A model generated the notes under the pieces. The model worked only from the letters and a program-made list of their open reading frames with translations, was not told where the DNA came from and ran no database searches. From NCBI RefSeq assembly GCF_024138715.1, contig NZ_CP092074.1:3906001-3970000 (forward strand): 64,000 bases of DNA, given 5' to 3'. How positions within the stretch are numbered: position 1 is the first letter of the stretch; the number at the start of each line of letters is the position of its first letter. The position numbers and the translations under genes are program-made. This document shows positions 18,119 through 27,530 of this stretch, in pieces. This stretch comes from Emticicia sp. 21SJ11W-3. Its GTDB lineage: Bacteria; Bacteroidota; Bacteroidia; Cytophagales; Spirosomataceae.

Positions 18119-19129
18119 TTAATACTGCCGTCCTTTCCAGACCAGCCTGGTAGGCAATAAATAACTTACCAACTGCAAAAACCAGAAAACATACATATAC
18201 ACGGTGTAGGCAGGAATGTAACGAAACAACCGTAACTGATGCAGACGGGTTAAAATACCGTAACCCACAATCATATTAATGAGTAGGTTAAGACCAAAAA
18301 CAAAAACAGGAATCTGCCAGTAGAAAAAACCGAGAATGACCAAAACCGGTAAAGCAACCCCCTGCAACAATGCCGGAAAAATAAGCGCCGTACCCGTAGA
18401 AAGCCCTCCGGCCACCCATCTTTTACGCTGCTCAAAATAATGAGGGGGTGGCTTGGTAATGGTCATAACCGAGGCATCAAACCCTTGTTTGTAGGCATAC
18501 CCTTTGTCTATTATAGCTTTATAAAGCGCGTAGTCTTCTACTATTGAAAATTCAAATCCCTCATAACCGCCTGTGGCCAGATACGCTTCTTTCAGCACCA
18601 TCATGTTATTACCCATAGCCGTTGAAGGTATCTTCATATCGGTCAGGGTTTTCATTATCTTCAATGCAAAAAACCATTCAAGAGCCTGGCAGGCTTCAAA
18701 CCAGTTGGTGTTCTTCACTAAAGTAATGCCGGTAACCACACCTGCCCTATTTTCGCCGGGCTTTTTATTCATTAGTGCCATCATTTGTTCAATCCAATGG
18801 GCCGGCACTTCTACATCTGCATCGGTAATGAAAAGATATTCGCCTGTGGCATGTGCAGCCAATTGAGCCAGCACATTAGCCTTGCCCTTCAGGTGAGCCA
18901 CCTGCTTGTCAATGGTCAATACATTGAATGCTTTTCTGTCGGCATCTGTTAAACCTTGGAGATATTCATTTATTACACCCGCCGTATTGTCTGTTGAGCT
19001 ATCATTACCAATCAGAATTTGTGTTAATTCTTTTGGATAACTCAGTTTCCTGAGCGATTCCAGCAGGTCGGTTATATTGTTTTCCTCATTGCGGGCAGCA
19101 ATCAGGATACTCACCATCGGTAAACTCAT
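18119..19129 (-). CDS. Membrane-bound family 2 glycosyltransferase
   Basis: 336 aa. The N-terminal GT-A domain has SILIAARNEENNI, GNDSSTDNT, the DxD-type FITDADVEVP and the QxxRW motif (EQRKRWVAGG), followed by three to four TM helices from about residue 245 to the end. This is the layout of processive or lipid-linked sugar transferases. It ends a three-gene operon: its ATG is 4 bp after the stop of the 178-aa gene, which in turn follows the NodB-type deacetylase gene. Together they suggest modification of a surface glycan; no polymer can be named. Confidence 0.88.
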   Translation of the reverse strand: MSLPMVSILIAARNEENNITDLLESLRKLSYPKELTQILIGNDSSTDNTAGVINEYLQGLTDADRKAFNVLTIDKQVAHLKGKANVLAQLAAHATGEYLFITDADVEVPAHWIEQMMALMNKKPGENRAGVVTGITLVKNTNWFEACQALEWFFALKIMKTLTDMKIPSTAMGNNMMVLKEAYLATGGYEGFEFSIVEDYALYKAIIDKGYAYKQGFDASVMTITKPPPHYFEQRKRWVAGGLSTGTALIFPALLQGVALPVLVILGFFYWQIPVFVFGLNLLINMIVGYGILTRLHQLRLFRYIPAYTVYMYVFWFLQLVSYLLPTRLVWKGRQY

Positions 19130-19133
19130 GGGT

Positions 19134-19670
19134 TTAATCCTTAATACTGGTCGCTATTTTTTTAAAATCGGGCAATAGTTTATCAAACTCCGAACTCAAC
19201 GACCAGCATAGTATCTGATAATAATATTTTTTCGTTTCAACGTAGGTAATCAGATAGGTAATCTTTACCTCTTCTTCATTTGTTTCCTTAAAATCTACCT
19301 CAAGCTCAGACTGAAAAAACCGGTTGCCTTTCCATTCAAATTCACGCGGATCCGTCTCCGCCCATTTGTTTTTTTCGCCTTTCAGATTGATGATGTTTTC
19401 ATCGTGAAACTCGCGTAACGACCCGAATTTTATACCCTTCATTTCCAATTCTTCTTTCGAATCATCAATAACTACCATAAAAGCGTTTTTAACGGTATTA
19501 ACATACTGCATAGATGCCACCTCGTTCAGCTTTACGGTTCTGGTCATGTAATTAGGTACTGACACATAATAAATATGCCCTGCTTTCTGCTCGGCAAATG
19601 TACTCTGGCTATACAATGCCTTGGCCGCAATTACCAGCAGCCAGGCAAACAGCACTCGTTTAATTTTCAT
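19134..19670 (-). CDS. Secreted protein of unknown function
   Basis: 178 aa with a signal peptide (VLFAWLLVIAAKALYSQ). The mature part has a hydrophobic-aromatic pattern (YYVSVPNYMTRTVKLN, RFFQSELEVDFKE, YLITYVETKKYYYQILCW) suggesting a small alpha/beta domain of the kind that measures or binds something in the periplasm. I do not recognise the family with confidence. It lies between the polysaccharide deacetylase and GT2 genes with a 4-bp gap to the latter, so a surface-glycan role is the best guess. Confidence 0.65.
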   Translation of the reverse strand: MKIKRVLFAWLLVIAAKALYSQSTFAEQKAGHIYYVSVPNYMTRTVKLNEVASMQYVNTVKNAFMVVIDDSKEELEMKGIKFGSLREFHDENIINLKGEKNKWAETDPREFEWKGNRFFQSELEVDFKETNEEEVKITYLITYVETKKYYYQILCWSLSSEFDKLLPDFKKIATSIKD

Positions 19671-19735
19671 GGTTTGAAAGGTTATACTGAGTTTAATTAC
19701 GATGAATTAAGCCCAACTTGTCACAACATTTTTTT

Positions 19736-20371
19736 TCAGATACATTCAAAACAAAATCCCTTCTCTGAAAAATACGCAAGGAATCTCGGTAAAGCAAAAC
19801 TCATATTCTTGTTGGCTTTAATGCTATCATGAAAAAGCACTATAGACCCTGCCTCTGTGTATTGCAGTGTTTTGGCCAGTACTTTTTCAGGCGCTATATC
19901 TGCAGCATAATCTGCTGTCAGCACATCCCACATTACAATATCATATTCAGGCAGCAAAGCCCTTGCCTGGCTACGCCTGATTCGCCCATGCGGAGGCCTG
20001 AATAGTTTCTTACCAGGCAGCATCAACCTGGCCTGACTGCTAATCAGGGCGTCACATTGCTTTACGTTGTCCAGATATGCTTCAGTGGCAGTATCCCAGC
20101 CTCTTAAATGATTAAAAGTATGGTTGCCAACAGAATGCCCGCCTGCTATTACTTTATCAAAAACAAGCGAGTGTTTCCTGATGTTATCACCGATACAAAA
20201 AAAAGTTGCCCTGGCATTATATGCGGCCAGGGTTTCCAGCACAAACTCGGTTATTTCTGGTATGGGGCCGTCATCAAATGTGAGGTATATTTTCTTTTCC
20301 TGTGTTTTTTTTCGCCAGATAAAGTCCGAATACATGGCTCTCATCAGGAAGTTCGTCTTATGAATAAACAT
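19736..20371 (-). CDS. NodB-type polysaccharide deacetylase
   Basis: Carbohydrate esterase 4 that removes acetyl groups from a GlcNAc-containing polymer or peptidoglycan. Visible are motif 1 IYLTFDDGPIP (catalytic Asp-Asp), motif 2 GGHSVGNHTFNH (metal His pair), motif 3 LFRPPHGRIRR, motif 4 YDIVMWDVLTADY and motif 5 GSIVLFHDS. Near 211 aa it is a single-domain enzyme. No classical signal peptide is seen, so it may act on the cytoplasmic side or be exported another way. ATG at 20371 is preferred over the GTG two codons upstream. Confidence 0.9.
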   Translation of the reverse strand: MFIHKTNFLMRAMYSDFIWRKKTQEKKIYLTFDDGPIPEITEFVLETLAAYNARATFFCIGDNIRKHSLVFDKVIAGGHSVGNHTFNHLRGWDTATEAYLDNVKQCDALISSQARLMLPGKKLFRPPHGRIRRSQARALLPEYDIVMWDVLTADYAADIAPEKVLAKTLQYTEAGSIVLFHDSIKANKNMSFALPRFLAYFSEKGFCFECI

Positions 20372-20499
20372 AGCCACAGTTTCTTCAAATGTTATAAAAT
20401 TGTTCTAATAACTAACTAATTTATCTAAATTGCAAAAGAAAATATCAGATTGCCAGTGCTACACAATTATCTTTTCCGGTTCTGAAATAAACTATTTGT

Positions 20500-22413
20500 A
20501 TGAACAAGTTTTTGAGTATCTGCCTTTTTTTATGCCTTTTTTTTAATGCCGGGGCACAAAATAAACCTTTAAGCAACCGCATTGCCAACTACAACATTGA
20601 TGTAACGCTGTTTGCCGAAAAGAAAATTCTGCTAGGAAAAGAAACACTGGTCTGGAAAAACACATCAACCGATAACATTACCGAATTACAGTTTCATTTG
20701 TATCTGAACGCATTCCGCGATAAAAACTCGACCTTCATGAAGGAATCAGGCGGACAACTACGTGGCGACAAGTTAGATGCTACCGATAAAGCCAATCTGG
20801 GTTACATTGATGTGGTTTCAATGCAAGTGCGCAATGGAGAAACCCTGACACAGAAGCTAAAGTTTATTCAGCCTGATGACCTGAACGATAAAGACCGAAC
20901 CGTAATCAGTGTGCCGCTCAGCAAACCTCTGAAACCAAATGAAACCATTACGCTGGATATTGATTTCAGAGCCAAATTACCTAAAATTTTTGCCCGTACC
21001 GGCTTTGCTGATAACTACTTTCTGGTTGGGCAGTGGTTTCCTAAAATTGGAGTTTATGAACCTGCCGGTATGCGATACGCCACCAAAGGCCAATGGAACT
21101 GCCACCAGTTTCATGCCCATACCGAATTCTACGCCGACTTTGGCAGCTATCTGGTAAACATGACCATACCTAAAGATTATAAACTGGCCGCAACGGGTAT
21201 TTTTCAGAAAGAAACACTTAATAAAAATAATACAAAAACCATAAGCTATAAAGCAGATGACGTACACGATTTTGCCTGGACAGCCTCCCCTCGTTTTGAA
21301 ATCAGCGAGCGGCAATGGAAACACGTAAAGATAAAAGCCGTAATGCAACCGGAACATTCGGGTTCAACTGAACGCTATTTTCAATCAGCCATTACAGCCT
21401 TAAACTATTTTGAGAAGCACGTTGGCCGATATCCGCATACGGTTCTGAGCCTGATTGACCCTCCGGCCAATGCCAGTGGGTCAGGCGGTATGGAATACCC
21501 GACCTTTATTACCTGCGGAACCTTGTGGGGATTACCCAAAGGCCTGAAATTTCCTGAATTGGTAACCATACATGAGTTTGGGCATCAGTATTTTCAGGGT
21601 ATGCTGGCCAGTAACGAATTTGAAGAATCTTTTCTGGACGAAGGCTTTAACCAGTATTTCGAAGGCCGCATCATGGACGAAAACTATTCGCCCGGCTCGC
21701 AGGTCAACCTTTTCGGTTTTACTATCAACGACATGGAGACGTCGCGAAGGAGTTATGTAAAAATGAAAAACCCGAAAATAACCGAGGTTTTCAGAAAAGC
21801 CTGGGAATATCCGCAAGGTACTTATACCATTATGACCTACACCAAAACCGCCGTCTGGATGAAAACCCTCGAAAACCTGATAGGCCGTAAAGTGATGGAC
21901 GAAGTAATGCAGACCTACTTTGCCCGCTGGCGTTTCAGACATCCTTGCGTTCGGGATTTCATTAGTATTGTGAATGAGATTGTGCATAAACGATTGGGAA
22001 ACATATTCGGGCCAGACATGAACTGGTACTTTGAGCAGGTTTTATACAAGGCTCCGGTGCTTGATTATGCCATCAGCTCATTAAACAACACCACAAACGG
22101 ACAAACCACCGAAGGCACATTTACGGCAGAGCGTTTGGGTGATATGATATTGCCCACTGAAATTCTGGTGAAATTTATGGATGGAAGCCAGCAACTACTC
22201 AGCTGGAGCGGGAAAGAAAAAACCAAGGTTTTTAAGTTTAAAAAGCCTGTTGCATCTGCTAAAGTAGACCCACTGAATAAGCTATTGCTAGATTTAAATT
22301 TTAACAATAACAGCAAAGCCACTGAGCCATCAACGTTGGCGCTAAAAAAATACAGCATTAAAATTATGTTCTGGGTTCAGAACCTGATGCAATGGGCGGC
22401 TATGTTGTCTTAA
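20500..22413 (+). CDS. Secreted M1-family zinc metallopeptidase
   Basis: 637-aa aminopeptidase-fold protein with a signal peptide (SICLFLCLFFNAGAQ). The zinc site is HEFGH (His358, Glu359, His362) with the third ligand Glu381 in LDEGFNQYF, the exact HExxH-x18-E spacing of gluzincins. The GAMEN-type exopeptidase motif appears as SGSGGMEYPTF. It likely degrades peptides in the periplasm. Transcribed away from the NodB gene; monocistronic. Confidence 0.92.
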   Translation: MNKFLSICLFLCLFFNAGAQNKPLSNRIANYNIDVTLFAEKKILLGKETLVWKNTSTDNITELQFHLYLNAFRDKNSTFMKESGGQLRGDKLDATDKANLGYIDVVSMQVRNGETLTQKLKFIQPDDLNDKDRTVISVPLSKPLKPNETITLDIDFRAKLPKIFARTGFADNYFLVGQWFPKIGVYEPAGMRYATKGQWNCHQFHAHTEFYADFGSYLVNMTIPKDYKLAATGIFQKETLNKNNTKTISYKADDVHDFAWTASPRFEISERQWKHVKIKAVMQPEHSGSTERYFQSAITALNYFEKHVGRYPHTVLSLIDPPANASGSGGMEYPTFITCGTLWGLPKGLKFPELVTIHEFGHQYFQGMLASNEFEESFLDEGFNQYFEGRIMDENYSPGSQVNLFGFTINDMETSRRSYVKMKNPKITEVFRKAWEYPQGTYTIMTYTKTAVWMKTLENLIGRKVMDEVMQTYFARWRFRHPCVRDFISIVNEIVHKRLGNIFGPDMNWYFEQVLYKAPVLDYAISSLNNTTNGQTTEGTFTAERLGDMILPTEILVKFMDGSQQLLSWSGKEKTKVFKFKKPVASAKVDPLNKLLLDLNFNNNSKATEPSTLALKKYSIKIMFWVQNLMQWAAMLS

Positions 22414-22520
22414 ATTTCAGGTGCATTAATGATTTGTACTGCAGTGATTATAACATTTAATTTACGTTATGTTGAAACCAATAGCCGTAAGTAATACACC
22501 CACTATACATTTCATTCATT

Positions 22521-22568
22521 AAATCACTAATTCGCTAATTCACTCATTCGCTCAATCACTCATTCACT
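22521..22568. repeat. Tandem 8-bp repeat in the leader of the pirin gene
   Basis: Six in-phase octamers, AAATCACT AATTCGCT then AATTCACT CATTCGCT then CAATCACT CATTCACT, ending 9 bp before the pirin ATG. It is a degenerate version of the array at 7149-7244 in the same orientation. Confidence 0.8.
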
Positions 22569-22577
22569 CAATAAAAA

Positions 22578-23447
22578 ATGTCCAATATCAGCCTGATAAT
22601 TGAAGAAAGGCCCACACACTTAGGTAGTTTTATGGTGGGGCGGTTGCTGCCATTTAGAGGTAAGCGCATGGTAGGACCATTTATATTTCTTGACCACATG
22701 GGTCCGGTTTGCATGAGTGACAGAGAAAATGCAGATATTGGCCCGCACCCGCATATCGGTTTATCTACACTTACCTATCTGTTTGAAGGTAACATTATGC
22801 ATCGCGACAGCCTTGGCACTGTTATGGAAATAAAACCGGGCGAAGTAAACTGGATGACCGCCGGTAAAGGCATAGTGCATTCGGAACGAACACCCGACTA
22901 CCTGCGAGATACCGATAAAATGTTGCATGGCCTTCAAATCTGGATTGCCCTGCCCAAAGAGCTGGAAACCATGGAACCCACTTTTTACCATGTCCCTGCC
23001 GATGAAATACCAACCTGGCAGCAAGATGGTATTACTTACAAACTAGTGGCAGGCGAAGCTTTGGGGTATCAGTCGCCGGTGCCGGTTTATAGCAAGTTGT
23101 TTTTGATTGAACTTAAAAATACGGAAGAAAAAACCCTGACCATCGGCCGCGATTTATACGGCGAAGTAGCCATATATATTTTAGAAGGCGGCATTGAAAC
23201 CGAAGGCAATAGCTACGAGCCCAAGCGTATTCTGGTGGCCAAAGACAATAAACTTTGTGAATTTACCCTGAAACCCAACAGTACCATCTATATTTTTGGC
23301 GGAGAACCCTTTGCAGAAGAACGATTCATTTATTGGAATTTTGTAGCAACCAGCAAAGAAACTATTGACGATGCCAAAACCAGATGGAAAGAGCAGTCTT
23401 TCCCAAAAATTGAAGGAGAAACCGGATATATACCCTTACCAGCCTGA
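22578..23447 (+). CDS. Pirin family protein (bicupin)
   Basis: 289 aa, two cupin domains. The N-terminal pirin signature is intact: HLGSFMVGRLLPF, FIFLDHMGPV, GPHPHIGLSTLTYLFEG with the metal His residues, and HRDSLG. The pirin C-terminal domain starts near residue 180. Pirins act as iron-dependent oxygenases (quercetinase) or regulators. It heads an operon with a nitrilase and an arginase-family enzyme, separated by 1-2 bases only, so all three are surely co-translated. Confidence 0.92.
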   Translation: MSNISLIIEERPTHLGSFMVGRLLPFRGKRMVGPFIFLDHMGPVCMSDRENADIGPHPHIGLSTLTYLFEGNIMHRDSLGTVMEIKPGEVNWMTAGKGIVHSERTPDYLRDTDKMLHGLQIWIALPKELETMEPTFYHVPADEIPTWQQDGITYKLVAGEALGYQSPVPVYSKLFLIELKNTEEKTLTIGRDLYGEVAIYILEGGIETEGNSYEPKRILVAKDNKLCEFTLKPNSTIYIFGGEPFAEERFIYWNFVATSKETIDDAKTRWKEQSFPKIEGETGYIPLPA

Positions 23448-23449
23448 TT

Positions 23450-24403
23450 ATGAACAACCTGAGAATATCAACGGCGCAATTTGAAAACAAAAGCGGCAAT
23501 AAACCCTATAATCTATCTGTCATAGACCAACTGGCCGGTAAAGCCGCGCAGGCTGGCTCGCAGGTAATAGCGTTTCATGAATGTTCAGTAACCGGTTATA
23601 CTTTTGCACGCTCACTTTCTAAAGAACAGATGCTGGCCATAGCCGAGGAAATTCCTGACGGAGAAAGCATTCAACAACTGACAGCCATTGCCCGCAAGCA
23701 TGGCATTGTAGTGCTTGCCGGGCTGTTTGAAAAAGACAAGGAAGACAACCTCTTTAAAGCCTATGTATGCGTAGATAAAAACGGACTGGTGGCCAAATAC
23801 CGCAAACTGCATCCTTTTATCAACCCTCACCTTACTCCCGGCAACGAATATTGCCTATTTGAAATCCACGGCTGGAAATGCAGCATTCTGATTTGTTACG
23901 ATAATAATATTATAGAAAACGTGCGTGCTACCACCCTACTGGGCGCTGATATTATTTTTATGCCCCATGTAACCATGTGCACGCCATCTACAAGGCCGGG
24001 CGCCGGTTTTGTAGACCCCCAACTCTGGCAGAACAGGGAAGCCGACCCAACCTCGTTGCGACTGGAGTTTGATGGCATGAAAGGCCGGGGTTGGCTAATG
24101 AAATGGCTGCCAGCCAGGGCTTATGATAACGCCATTTATGCTATTTTCTCGAACCCGATTGGTATGGATGCTGACCAGCTGAAAAACGGTTGCTCTATGA
24201 TTGTTGACCCATTTGGTGATATAATTGCTGAGTGCCGCACACTGGGCGATGATTTTGTAACAGCTACCCTAACGCCTGAAAAACTGACACAGGCAGGCGG
24301 CTACCGGTACAAAAAAGCCAGAAGGCCGGATTTGTACCGAGACATCATCGGGCTGGAGCATACACCTGAACAAAAAGTAGTCTGGCTGAATACAGATAAA
24401 TAG
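23450..24403 (+). CDS. Nitrilase-superfamily carbon-nitrogen hydrolase
   Basis: 317-aa amidohydrolase. The catalytic triad is visible: Glu44 in AFHECSVTGY, Lys119 in AKYRKLHPF and Cys149 in ILICYDNN. It hydrolyses a C-N bond in a small amide, carbamoyl compound or nitrile. Lying between pirin and an arginase-family gene, an amide or carbamoyl derivative of a guanidino compound is a reasonable substrate guess (N-carbamoylputrescine amidase belongs to this superfamily), but its sequence is not close enough to settle that. Confidence 0.88.
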   Translation: MNNLRISTAQFENKSGNKPYNLSVIDQLAGKAAQAGSQVIAFHECSVTGYTFARSLSKEQMLAIAEEIPDGESIQQLTAIARKHGIVVLAGLFEKDKEDNLFKAYVCVDKNGLVAKYRKLHPFINPHLTPGNEYCLFEIHGWKCSILICYDNNIIENVRATTLLGADIIFMPHVTMCTPSTRPGAGFVDPQLWQNREADPTSLRLEFDGMKGRGWLMKWLPARAYDNAIYAIFSNPIGMDADQLKNGCSMIVDPFGDIIAECRTLGDDFVTATLTPEKLTQAGGYRYKKARRPDLYRDIIGLEHTPEQKVVWLNTDK

Positions 24404-24404
24404 T

Positions 24405-25334
24405 ATGTCATCAAAACCCGGGCAAATACTTGATAAGACCCTGGTCTTTGTAACGGCTCCATCTAATCTGGGTCTGAAACGGATGCCCTATGCCGATAAA
24501 GATGGCCCGGGTACAAGAAAAATGCCGGGGGTATTCAAGCAGTTTTTATTTGCAGAAAGGCTGAAGATAGCAGCGCATATACACATAGAACCGCCTGCCT
24601 ACAGCGGTAAGGTTGACGCTGAAACAGGCATCAGAAACCTGCCTGAAATACTTAGTTACAGTAAGCAATATGCGGCTGTCATTAAAAGTATTGTAGAAAA
24701 AGACCAGCTGCCAATTGTAATTGGTGGCGATTGCAGCATTTTAGTAGGCAGTATGCTGGCACTTAAACAGTCAGGCACTTATGGTTTGGCCCATATTGAT
24801 GGCCATTCAGACTATGCCATAGCCAAAATAAGTTCGTCAACAGGTGGGGTAGCAGGTATGGATTTAGCCATTGTAACCGGCATAGGCCCAGACGCTATTA
24901 CCAATATTGACAACCTGAAGCCGTATGTGGCCGAAGCCAATACGGCTCAATTTGCCAACCGATGCTATGACGAAACTTTCAACGGCAACTTCTATAATAC
25001 CAATATTTTTAGTGCCGACTTACCCGAATTAAGAGCGAATGGAATTGAAGAAACAGCCAATGCATTTATAGCAAAACTACGAAAAAATAAAGTAGACGGC
25101 CTATGGCTGCATGTAGATGCTGATGTACTTAATGAAGAGCTTATGCCCGCCGTCGATTCGCCGCAGGAAGATGGTTTATCTTATGCAGAGCTTAAGACAT
25201 TGCTAAAGGCATTGTTAAGGTCGGGGTTGGTATGCGGGTTTCAACTGACTATATACGACCCCGACCTTGACCCTGGCAAAGTCTATGGCAAAAAACTGGT
25301 TGATGAGCTGGTAGATTTGTTTCAGCAAGCCTGA
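24405..25334 (+). CDS. Arginase/agmatinase/formimidoylglutamase family enzyme
   Basis: 309-aa ureohydrolase-fold protein. Metal-binding signatures: IGGDCSILVG (His-to-Cys variant of GGDHS, residues 107-111), AHIDGHSDY (132-136; canonical DAHxD has Ala where this has Gly) and HVDADVLNEELMPAVDSP. The GGDCS change removes a residue that is usually a Mn ligand (the family's GGDHS His), so activity or metal use may differ. It ends 2 bp from the convergent ligA stop. Whether it is a true arginase cannot be read from the sequence. Confidence 0.82.
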   Translation: MSSKPGQILDKTLVFVTAPSNLGLKRMPYADKDGPGTRKMPGVFKQFLFAERLKIAAHIHIEPPAYSGKVDAETGIRNLPEILSYSKQYAAVIKSIVEKDQLPIVIGGDCSILVGSMLALKQSGTYGLAHIDGHSDYAIAKISSSTGGVAGMDLAIVTGIGPDAITNIDNLKPYVAEANTAQFANRCYDETFNGNFYNTNIFSADLPELRANGIEETANAFIAKLRKNKVDGLWLHVDADVLNEELMPAVDSPQEDGLSYAELKTLLKALLRSGLVCGFQLTIYDPDLDPGKVYGKKLVDELVDLFQQA

Positions 25335-25336
25335 AA

Positions 25337-27415
25337 TCAGACAGCCAGCATATCCATAAATTCAGTTTCTGATATCATTTTTACATTCAGTTTCTTAGCC
25401 TTTTCTAATTTTGAGGAGCCGGGTTTTTCGCCAACAATGAGGTAATCGAGCTTGCCAGATACCCCGCTAACAACCTTACCCCCATTGGCCTCAATTTTCT
25501 GCTCCAGCGCCTCACGCTCAAAGTTCTCAAATGTACCTGTATACAAAAATGTTTTTCCGGCTAAGGCTTCTCCTTCTATTTCTTTTACTTCGTTGCCCGC
25601 GGTAAACTGTAAACCTGCAGCCCGAAGCCGCTCAATAAACTGGTTATTATCTTCGTTTTGAAAATAATCAAGAATACTCAGCGCAATTTTGTCTCCAATT
25701 TCAGGTGCGGTTCTTAATTCATCATAAGAAGCGTTTTTAATTGCATCTATATTTTTGAAAAAACCAGCCAGTTTTTCGGCTACTGTTGCCCCCACGAATC
25801 GGATACCAATAGCAAACAGCACCTGTTTAAACGACATTTGCTTCGATTTCTCAATACCATCCAGAATATTCTGTACCGTTTTTTCTTTGAAACCAATCTT
25901 CTTTATTTTACCAGTCTCTTTGTCTTCTATTACTTTTTCAAGGCCAAAGAGTTTTTCATACGTAAGGTCATACAAATCGGCGGCATCATTGACCAGCCCT
26001 TTTTCATAAAGCAGTTCAATTTTTCCTTCACCCAGGCTATCAATATTCATAGCCTTGCGATGAATAAAATGCTCTATCCTGCCACGTATCTGTGGTGGAC
26101 ATCCTTTTTCGTTGGGGCAATAGTGGTTGGCTTCGCCTTCCTTTCTGTACAGTTCAGCACCGCATTCAGGGCAATGAGTCGGGTATTCAATCTTTTGCGA
26201 AATAAAAAGATTTCGTCTCGTCAAATCAACGCCCGTTACTTTGGGTATAATCTCTCCGCCCTTTTCAACAAAAACCGTATCACCTATTCTTAAATCCAGC
26301 CTTTCTATTTCATTGGCATTATGCAGCGACGCCCGCTTTACCGTTGTGCCTGAAAGATGGATACCCTTGTTGTTCAGCTTCTCGTTGTCTAGTTCCGCCA
26401 CCGGAGTAATAGCCCCCGTTCGCCCTACCTGATAAGTAACGCCTCTCAGAATGGCAGGTTTAGATTCCGCCTTGTATTTATAAGCAATGGCCCAGCGGGG
26501 GCTTTTGGCAGTATAGCCCAGCTCTTCTCTTTGCGCAAACGAGTTAAGTTTAATTACGATACCGTCTGTGGCCAGGGGTAGCTTATACCGCTCTTGTTCC
26601 CATTCATTAATGTAAGCCATTACCTCTGCCATGTTGGTACACTTGCGCCAGGTCTGAGATACCTTAAAGCCCAGTTTTTTTAGTGCAATCAGGCTTTCTT
26701 CATGGGTACTGAAAATCTCGTCGTCAGACAAAAACTGATAAACGTAGGCATCCAAACCACGGCGTGCCACTTCTTTTGAATCCTGCAGTTTAAAAGTGCC
26801 AGAAGCCGCATTTCTTGGGTTGGCATAACTCTCTTCGCCAGCTTCTTCGGCCTCGCGGTTCATGCGTTCAAAAGATTCAAAAGGCAAAAAGCCTTCACCG
26901 CGTACCTCAAAAACATCGGGCAGTATAATATCCTCTTTATTATTAACTTTTAATGGCAGGCTTTTTAGTGTTTTTATATTGGTGGTTATGTCATCTCCTT
27001 TCACCCCATCGCCTCTGGTTACACCCCTTACAAATAACCTGTTCTGGTAGGTCATTGATAACGAAATACCATCAAATTTCTGCTCGCATATATACTCATA
27101 GCTTTCCCCGTTCAGCCCTTTTCTTACACGTTCGTCAAAATCAAGCAGTTCCTGCTCGCTGTAAGTATTGGCCAGCGAAAGCATAGGATACCGGTGCGCC
27201 ACACTGGCAAAATTTTTGGTGATACCCCCACCTACCCTGTGCGTTGGTGAATCAGGCTGTTTCAGTTCCGGATACTCCGCTTCAAGGCTTTCCAGTTCTT
27301 TTAGCATCAGGTCAAATTCCTGATCCGAAATCTCCGAAACGCTATCCTGATAATAGCGGTCATTATAGTAATTCAGTTGTTCTGTCAGTTCAATAATTCT
27401 ATCGGCCGGGTTCAT
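25337..27415 (-). CDS. ligA: NAD-dependent DNA ligase
   Basis: Seals nicks in replication and repair. All LigA domains are present: Ia and adenylation with the AMP-accepting Lys in CEQKFDGIS, an OB-fold, a four-Cys zinc finger (CPECGAEL, then HYCPNEKGC), helix-hairpin-helix repeats and a C-terminal BRCT domain (GKTFLYTGTF to the end). I prefer ATG at 27415, which gives MNPADRIIELTEQLNYY as in other LigA proteins; GTG at 27442 adds nine residues and is possible. Confidence 0.95.
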   Translation of the reverse strand: MNPADRIIELTEQLNYYNDRYYQDSVSEISDQEFDLMLKELESLEAEYPELKQPDSPTHRVGGGITKNFASVAHRYPMLSLANTYSEQELLDFDERVRKGLNGESYEYICEQKFDGISLSMTYQNRLFVRGVTRGDGVKGDDITTNIKTLKSLPLKVNNKEDIILPDVFEVRGEGFLPFESFERMNREAEEAGEESYANPRNAASGTFKLQDSKEVARRGLDAYVYQFLSDDEIFSTHEESLIALKKLGFKVSQTWRKCTNMAEVMAYINEWEQERYKLPLATDGIVIKLNSFAQREELGYTAKSPRWAIAYKYKAESKPAILRGVTYQVGRTGAITPVAELDNEKLNNKGIHLSGTTVKRASLHNANEIERLDLRIGDTVFVEKGGEIIPKVTGVDLTRRNLFISQKIEYPTHCPECGAELYRKEGEANHYCPNEKGCPPQIRGRIEHFIHRKAMNIDSLGEGKIELLYEKGLVNDAADLYDLTYEKLFGLEKVIEDKETGKIKKIGFKEKTVQNILDGIEKSKQMSFKQVLFAIGIRFVGATVAEKLAGFFKNIDAIKNASYDELRTAPEIGDKIALSILDYFQNEDNNQFIERLRAAGLQFTAGNEVKEIEGEALAGKTFLYTGTFENFEREALEQKIEANGGKVVSGVSGKLDYLIVGEKPGSSKLEKAKKLNVKMISETEFMDMLAV

Positions 27416-27461
27416 TTCTGTCAAGTTCTTAGGTATAGACACTGATTTTGTTCTTTTATGT

Positions 27462-27469
27462 CAAAATTA
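27462..27469 (-). promoter_or_regulatory. -7 element upstream of ligA
   Basis: TAATTTTG on the minus strand, an exact TAnnTTTG match. Predicted transcription start is near 27455, about 40 nt before the preferred ATG. No clear -33 was seen. Confidence 0.4.
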
Positions 27470-27530
27470 GAAGAAATATTCTAATTTCCGATTGAGGGTT
27501 TAGTTTGAAAAAATTCAAGGAAATTAACGT

